A DNA stretch of 10,883 nucleotides from contig JAIVIG010000303.1 of the NCBI GenBank assembly GCA_020200675.1, forward strand, positions 1 through 10,883, in the 5' to 3' direction. Below, in pieces: positions 7,380 through 10,883 of this stretch. The notes under the pieces are model-generated. The model did not search any database. It had not been told where the DNA came from and saw nothing but the letters and a program-made list of their open reading frames with translations. This DNA comes from Actinomycetota bacterium. Lineage in GTDB: Bacteria > Actinomycetota > Rubrobacteria > Rubrobacterales > Rubrobacteraceae. The translations under genes and the position numbers were made by a program. Positions within the stretch are counted from its first letter, which is position 1; every line of letters starts with the position of its first letter.

Positions 7380-7657
7380 GACACCAGCTCTACCACGGTG
7401 CGCCAGCGCGGCCCGCCGGCAGTCGGCTCTTCGACCTCGGCAACGACTCCTTCGGCCCCCAAAGAGAAGCGGAAGCGCGTCGGCGCCTCGACCGAGTGGA
7501 ATCCCTCCAGAAGCTCCACGGCCTCTTCCAGCCCTCCGACCCCGATCCTGGCGCGCGCCGCCATCCCGGCCAGCACGAGGCCAACGCAAGATCTCAGTTC
7601 CTCGGACGGCGGGACCTGCAGGTACGCGTACTCCTCCCCGGGCCGGTCGGCGGTCAA
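7376..7657 (-). CDS. Short protein resembling the N-terminal half of an RsbW/SpoIIAB anti-sigma domain
   Basis: A 93-residue protein with no certain family match. After a beta strand (YAYLQVPP) come two helices, ELRSCVGLVLAGMAARARIG and GLEEAVELLEGFH, then two strands (RFRFSL..GVVAEVEEP and WRTVVELV). This order resembles the start of GHKL anti-sigma kinases, where the second helix normally carries an Asn in the N box. Here that helix ends in GFHS with no such Asn, and no ATP-binding G boxes follow. The gene starts at TTG 7657, with GGGGAGG seven bases upstream and two bases after the ytxH-like stop. Its stop overlaps the sigma gene start, so the two products are made together. By position I infer a sigma-binding protein. 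A degenerate anti-sigma factor that binds without ATP, or an unrelated small protein, are both possible. Confidence 0.6.
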   Translation of the reverse strand: MTADRPGEEYAYLQVPPSEELRSCVGLVLAGMAARARIGVGGLEEAVELLEGFHSVEAPTRFRFSLGAEGVVAEVEEPTAGGPRWRTVVELVS

Positions 7658-7659
7658 TG

Positions 7660-7956
7660 TTATTCCTCCCCGGTCCTCTCCGTAGCCTCTTGCCGCTCGG
7701 CAACGTCGGTTGCGGGCTCCGGCCGGGTACCGCGGTGGGCCGCATCGTGCTGCTCGAGATCGCGCAAAATCTCCTCCCGCCGCCTCAAAGAAGCCTCGCG
7801 GGCGGCCGAGACGGCGCTCTCGAAGCGGCGCCGGACGTTCTCCGGCAGGTCGCGCGCGTTTTGGGGCAACCGCTTCCTAAGTTCTTCGTTCGTGGCGTAG
7901 ACCGTACCCGCGACCCCGATCACGACCCCGGCCACGACCTTGCCCCAGCCCTCCAC
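7660..7956 (-). CDS. YtxH-like small membrane protein
   Basis: A 98-residue protein starting at GTG 7956 with the sequence MEGWGKVVAG. It has one N-terminal membrane helix (about residues 6-21, VVAGVVIGVAGTVYA) and a long charged, helical tail (NEELRKRLP, then Arg-, Glu- and Ala-rich heptad-like sequence) ending in a disordered Thr/Glu/Arg-rich tail. The layout matches YtxH-type general stress proteins, although the match is by architecture and position and not by a diagnostic motif. The GTG overlaps the DUF948 stop by one base and is preceded by GGGGGAGGA, so the two genes are coupled. A longer open frame up to 8265 is a shadow of the DUF948 gene. In Bacillus subtilis ytxG (DUF948) and ytxH sit together in a SigB-dependent operon, which fits the sigma gene downstream. 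Confidence 0.75.
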   Translation of the reverse strand: MEGWGKVVAGVVIGVAGTVYATNEELRKRLPQNARDLPENVRRRFESAVSAAREASLRRREEILRDLEQHDAAHRGTRPEPATDVAERQEATERTGEE

Positions 7957-8336
7957 TAGTCCTCCCCCTCGGGCTTCCTCTCGCCGCCGATAAAGGTGCT
8001 GATGCCCCGCGAGAGCCCGGCCGTCGCGGAGGAGACCTTGATCACACCGCTCCGGACGCCTCGGGTGATGACGGTAGTCGTCTGGTCCAGCTCGTCCGTC
8101 ATCCCCGCCACATCCCCGACCGCCTCGTCGAGTTGGGAGAGCTGGCTGTTGATGTTGTCCACCGTGACGTGCGTCTTGCCCAGAAGCGGTACGACCTGCT
8201 CGGAGACCTCCTTGATGGTCCGCTCGGTGGTCGAGAAGACGCCGGCCAGCCTCAAGAACATCCACGCGAGCACGAAGAACGCCACCGCGATCCCCGCGAA
8301 GAGTATCCCTTTCATCAATTCCACGAAAGCGTCCAA
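7956..8336 (-). CDS. DUF948 (YtxG-like) membrane protein
   Basis: A 126-residue protein with an N-terminal membrane helix (about residues 9-32, KGILFAGIAVAFFVLAWMFL) followed by a helical region with repeated small and polar residues: STTERTIKEVSEQVVPLL, then TVDNINSQLSQLDEAVGDV. This is the hallmark of DUF948, a general-stress family of unknown biochemical role that resembles chemoreceptor coiled coils. The start taken is TTG 8336, with GGAGG 11 bases upstream. An ATG seven codons later (8315) would still include the helix but has no good ribosome site. It is the first gene of the stress-type module and has its own TATAAT box upstream. Confidence 0.85.
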   Translation of the reverse strand: MDAFVELMKGILFAGIAVAFFVLAWMFLRLAGVFSTTERTIKEVSEQVVPLLGKTHVTVDNINSQLSQLDEAVGDVAGMTDELDQTTTVITRGVRSGVIKVSSATAGLSRGISTFIGGERKPEGED

Positions 8337-8375
8337 GCCCTACCGCGCCTCCTTCCCGAGTGCCCGAGAAACCGC

Positions 8376-8381
8376 ATTATA
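8376..8381 (-). promoter_or_regulatory. Candidate -10 box (TATAAT) for the DUF948-to-sigma module
   Basis: A perfect TATAAT on the minus strand lies in the 72-base gap between mnmA and the DUF948 gene, in otherwise GC-rich sequence. The predicted start is about 33 bases before the TTG, leaving room for the GGAGG. I see no convincing -35 hexamer at 16-18 bases. I also see no GTTT/GGGTA pair, so this looks like a housekeeping promoter and not a SigB-type one. Confidence 0.55.
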
Positions 8382-8408
8382 ACTTCGATCCCCGGCCCGC
8401 CGCACGCG

Positions 8409-9365
8409 CTAGGAGGTGCGCCGGGACACAACGCCGCCGCCCACGACTTTCTGTCCGTCACCCGTATAGAAAACAGCCGACTGGCCGGGCGCGACGCCAA
8501 CGACCGGCTCCGGGAAACGCGCGACCCACTCGCCGTTCGCTTCTCCCTCCTTGATCTCGCAGGGAGTAGGCGCACCGTTGTAGCGGACCTGCACGAGCCG
8601 AGCCTCCTCGGGACCCAGTAACCAGTTGAGCTCCCGGACCCGGATCTCGCGCACCTCGAGGTCCTTCCTCAGGCCCACGACGACCTGCCTGGTGGACGGA
8701 CGCACCTCGGTCACGTAGAGCGGCGTCGGCGCCGAAACCCCAATGCCGCGCCGCTGGCCGACGGTGAAGTCCACCACGCCAGCGTGCCGCCCGAGCACCT
8801 CCCCCCCCCGGTCCACGACGTCGCCGGGCTCCGCCGCGACCTTTTTGCGGATGAAGCCCCGGTAGTCGCCGTCCGGGATGAAGCAGATGTCCTGGCTCTC
8901 CGGCGTGTAGGCGACCGCGAGGCCCCGCTCCTCGGCGATCCTGCGCACCTCCGTCTTCCGGTATTCCCCCAGAGGGAAGAGCGTGCGCGCCAGGAGGTCC
9001 TTCGGCACCGGCCAGAGGACGTAGGTCTGGTCCTTGTTTTCGTCCGCCGGGCGAGCGAGGGTCGGGCCTTCGGCCACCCTCGCGTAGTGACCGGTCGCAA
9101 CGTGGTAGAAACCGAGCCTGTCGGCGAGGAAGGACGCCGCGTGAAACTTGACGTGCGCGTTGCACGCGACGCACGGGTTGGGGGTCCGGCCCTCCTCGTA
9201 GGAGCCGACGAAGTCCCGCATCACGCGCCGGCCGAAGAGCTCCTTGAGGTTCAGCGTGAAGTGCGGCAGGCCCATCCGGTGCGCCGTGTCGCGGGCGAAG
9301 AGTACCGTGTCCGGCGAGCAGCACGACCGGCTCCCCTTCTCCCCGTCGTGCAAACGGAAGGTTAC
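8409..9365 (-). pseudogene. mnmA: tRNA 2-thiouridylase MnmA, lacking the N-terminal PP-loop
   Basis: MnmA activates U34 of tRNA-Lys, -Glu and -Gln with ATP and adds sulfur passed on from IscS. From VTFRLHDGEKGSRSCCSP onward the sequence matches the family: GRTPNPCVACN with catalytic Cys61 (numbered from TTG 9353), TGHYAR, KDQTYVLW, ESQDICFIPDGDYRGFI with the second catalytic Cys157, and VDFTVGQRRGIG. The N-terminal 30-35 residues with the ATP-binding SGGVDSS motif are absent. Upstream, the frame reads only an out-of-frame shadow of the iscU-like gene. No good start exists: TTG 9353 has no ribosome site. As written the protein could not bind ATP. I call it a pseudogene, but an assembly deletion is equally possible. 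A run of nine C at 8801-8809 lies inside it and the frame is intact across it. Confidence 0.85.
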
Positions 9366-9646
9366 GAGTTCTCCAGGTCCGCCCTGGAGACCCGCGCCGC
9401 AGCGAGCAGGTGCTCGTCTTCCACCAGTTCGGCCAGCGCCGACCCGGCGGCGATGCACGCCGCGCACCCGTAGACCTTGTACCGGACATCCGTGAGAACG
9501 TTGGCCTCTATGCTCACCGTGAACCTGGCGACATCGCCGCACGCGGCATCACCCGACTCCCCTGCTCCGGAAGGATCGGCGAGCTCGCCCACGTTGCGCG
9601 GCCGCACGAGGTGCTCGATCACCTGTGGTCTGTAGCGGTCGGCCAT
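9362..9646 (-). CDS. IscU/NifU-type Fe-S cluster scaffold, C-terminally truncated
   Basis: Scaffold on which IscS sulfur and iron are built into Fe-S clusters. The 94 residues from the ATG at 9646 match the family N-terminus: IEHLVRPRNVGEL, then AACGD with ligand Cys36 and the essential Asp38, and VYGCAACIAAGSALAELV with ligand Cys61 (and an extra Cys64). It then ends at VSRADLENS. Members normally run on for 30-50 residues through LGGLPP and the third ligand in HCS, which is missing. The ATG overlaps the iscS stop by one base (TGATG). The stop at 9362-9364 falls where the mnmA-like sequence begins in another frame, so one deletion probably removed both gene ends. Function without the third cysteine is doubtful. 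Whether the complete gene would be called iscU, nifU or sufU is not clear. Confidence 0.85.
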   Translation of the reverse strand: MADRYRPQVIEHLVRPRNVGELADPSGAGESGDAACGDVARFTVSIEANVLTDVRYKVYGCAACIAAGSALAELVEDEHLLAAARVSRADLENS

Positions 9647-10815
9647 CAGCCCTCGGCCCGTGTGTACAGCGGGGACATCTCGCGCAACCGCGCGGTTGCC
9701 ATCGAAAACGCTTCGAGGAACCCCTCGACCTCCTCGGCCGTGTTGTCTTTGCCGACCGTGACCCTGACCGTCGAGAAGGCCTCCCGCTCGTCCCCGCCCA
9801 TCGCGAGCAGCACCGGCGAAGCCTTGTGACCGCCGGACGCGCACGCCGAGCCGCTCCCGATCTCGAACCCGAGCGCGTCCAGGAACAACACCAGCCCCTC
9901 GGCCTCGACGCCCTCGACGGTCAGGTGCGCGTTGTTCGAGAGCCGCCTGTCCAGGTGACCGTTCACGCGCACGCCCGGGATCTCCGCCACGCCCGCGAGG
10001 ATCCTGTCGCGCAGCCCCTTCTCGTGCCGGACCCTCTCCTCCAGTTCCTCGCGGGCGAGCCGGGCCGCCGCGCCAAGGCCCACGGTGCCAGCCACGTTCT
10101 CGGTACCGCTTCTCAGGCCTCGCTCCTGTCCACCACCGAACAATAAGGGCTCGAGGGAGACGCCCTCGCGCACGTAGAGGGCACCCACGCCCTGCGGGCC
10201 GTAGAGCTTGTGCCCCGAGAGGGCGAGCGTCGAGACCGGGACCTTCCCGACGTCAAGCGAAAGCCTGCCCGCGGCCTGGACCGCGTCGGCGTGCAGCGCG
10301 ACGCCGCGTTCGGCGCAGATCTCCGCAAGCTCTTCTATGGGCTCCACGGTGCCGACCTCGTTGTTCGCCCACACCACGGCGGCGAGTGCCGTCTCCGGAC
10401 GCAAAGCGTTCGCGAACTCCGCCGGGTTCACGATCCCGTCCGCGTCCACCCCTACACGGGTAACCTCGAACCCCTCCGACTCCAGGCGCTGCGCGCTCTC
10501 CCGAACCGCGGCGTGCTCCACGCGGGAGACCACGGCGTGCCGCTGCTCCGGGGAGGCGGCGCGGGCGAGCCCCAGGACCGCGAGGTTGTCGGATTCGGTG
10601 CCGCCGCTGGTAAACAAGATCTCCTCGGGTGAGGCGCCGATGAGCTCGGCCACCTGCTCGCGGGCCTCCTCCACAGCCTCGCGGGCCGCAGCGCCGGATG
10701 CGTGCAACGACGAAGGGTTGCCGCGCCGTCTACCCAGGTGCGGGAGCATGGCCTCGAGGACCCGCGGGTCTACGGGCGTCGTCGCGGCGTTGTCCAGGTA
10801 GACGGGATAGGTCAT
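9646..10815 (-). CDS. iscS: Cysteine desulfurase (IscS/NifS type)
   Basis: PLP enzyme that converts cysteine to alanine and carries the sulfur as a persulfide for Fe-S clusters and tRNA thiolation. The 389 residues are complete: YLDNAATTPVDPRVLEAM at the start, GNPSSLHASG, SGGTESDN, VEHAAV with the PLP-stacking His101, HADAVQAAG with Asp177 and Gln180, SGHKLYGPQGVG with the PLP Lys203, and GSACASGG with catalytic Cys325. The start is the ATG at 10815. Its ribosome site is weak, and a TAAACT box lies 9 bases upstream. It is followed directly by the scaffold gene and mnmA, the same order as yrvO-mnmA in Bacillus. IscS, NifS and CsdA subtypes cannot be fully separated by eye, but the position favours IscS. 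Confidence 0.96.
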   Translation of the reverse strand: MTYPVYLDNAATTPVDPRVLEAMLPHLGRRRGNPSSLHASGAAAREAVEEAREQVAELIGASPEEILFTSGGTESDNLAVLGLARAASPEQRHAVVSRVEHAAVRESAQRLESEGFEVTRVGVDADGIVNPAEFANALRPETALAAVVWANNEVGTVEPIEELAEICAERGVALHADAVQAAGRLSLDVGKVPVSTLALSGHKLYGPQGVGALYVREGVSLEPLLFGGGQERGLRSGTENVAGTVGLGAAARLAREELEERVRHEKGLRDRILAGVAEIPGVRVNGHLDRRLSNNAHLTVEGVEAEGLVLFLDALGFEIGSGSACASGGHKASPVLLAMGGDEREAFSTVRVTVGKDNTAEEVEGFLEAFSMATARLREMSPLYTRAEG

Positions 10816-10824
10816 GGCTCGCCT

Positions 10825-10830
10825 AGTTTA
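10825..10830 (-). promoter_or_regulatory. Candidate -10 box (TAAACT) for iscS
   Basis: TAAACT on the minus strand sits 9 bases before the iscS ATG, so the message would have almost no leader. The best -35 at 16 bases is CTGCAA, a weak match that partly overlaps the inverted repeat at 10852-10864. This is the only promoter-like element I see upstream of the sulfur genes within the window. Confidence 0.35.
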
Positions 10831-10851
10831 ACCCAAGGAGGCGAGATTGCA

Positions 10852-10864
10852 GCGGTAAAACCGC
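10852..10864. repeat. Perfect inverted repeat (5-base arms, 3-base centre) upstream of iscS
   Basis: gcggt-aaa-accgc reads as a perfect 5-base-arm inverted repeat, about 37 bases before the iscS start and next to the candidate -35 region. It could be an operator, but no known motif (such as those of IscR or CymR) is recognised. No T-run follows on either strand, so it is not a classic terminator. Short arms like these also arise by chance. Confidence 0.35.
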
Positions 10865-10883
10865 GCAGCTACAAGGTGTAGGT

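Noticed and set aside
7380..7745. N-terminal extension of the sigma factor frame
   Set aside because: Arg- and Gly-rich out-of-frame reading of the RsbW-like and ytxH-like genes. The sigma family starts near GTG 7379, which overlaps the upstream stop.
7957..8265. N-terminal extension of the YtxH-like frame
   Set aside because: It is the DUF948 gene read in another frame. GTG 7956 with its ribosome site fits better.
10816..10883. Possible tRNA at the right edge
   Set aside because: No GTTCRANTC T-loop and no acceptor pairing. Only the small inverted repeat stands out.

Overview
This window is a block of twelve protein genes, all on the minus strand and nearly back to back. It is high-GC, and most genes use GC-ending codons. 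The combination suggests a deep-branching actinobacterium of the Rubrobacter type: an iscS-iscU-mnmA-alaS-ruvX-mltG-aroE core as in Firmicutes, a SigB/SigF-type sigma gene inside it, and a type IV pilus ATPase following aroE. The taxonomic call is inference from gene order and protein flavour. I see no mobile element, CRISPR array, rRNA or tRNA, and no gene-free stretch longer than about 90 bases.

Read in the direction of transcription (right to left), the first block is sulfur trafficking: iscS (cysteine desulfurase), an IscU/NifU-type scaffold and mnmA (tRNA 2-thiouridylase). The scaffold stops before its third conserved cysteine, and the mnmA frame starts after where its ATP-binding PP-loop should be. 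One deletion, in the genome or in the assembly, explains both.

After a 72-base gap with a TATAAT box comes a tightly coupled four-gene stress-type module: a DUF948 membrane protein, a YtxH-like membrane protein, a short protein resembling half of an RsbW/SpoIIAB anti-sigma domain, and a SigB/SigF-family sigma factor. All four appear to start with TTG or GTG.

The last block is alaS (alanyl-tRNA synthetase), ruvX (YqgF-type nuclease), mltG (septal glycan terminase), aroE (shikimate dehydrogenase) and the pilus extension ATPase pilB, which runs off the left edge. ruvX and mltG lack a well-placed ATG, GTG or TTG; both have a CTG at the expected position. pilB differs from its neighbours in codon use (many AGA, AGG and ATA codons), appears to lack part of its N-terminal domain, and has tandem repeats in its cysteine-motif loop.

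I did not find a clearly new system. The best leads are the iscU/mnmA deletion, the possible nucleotide-free anti-sigma protein coupled to the sigma gene, and the altered pilB.
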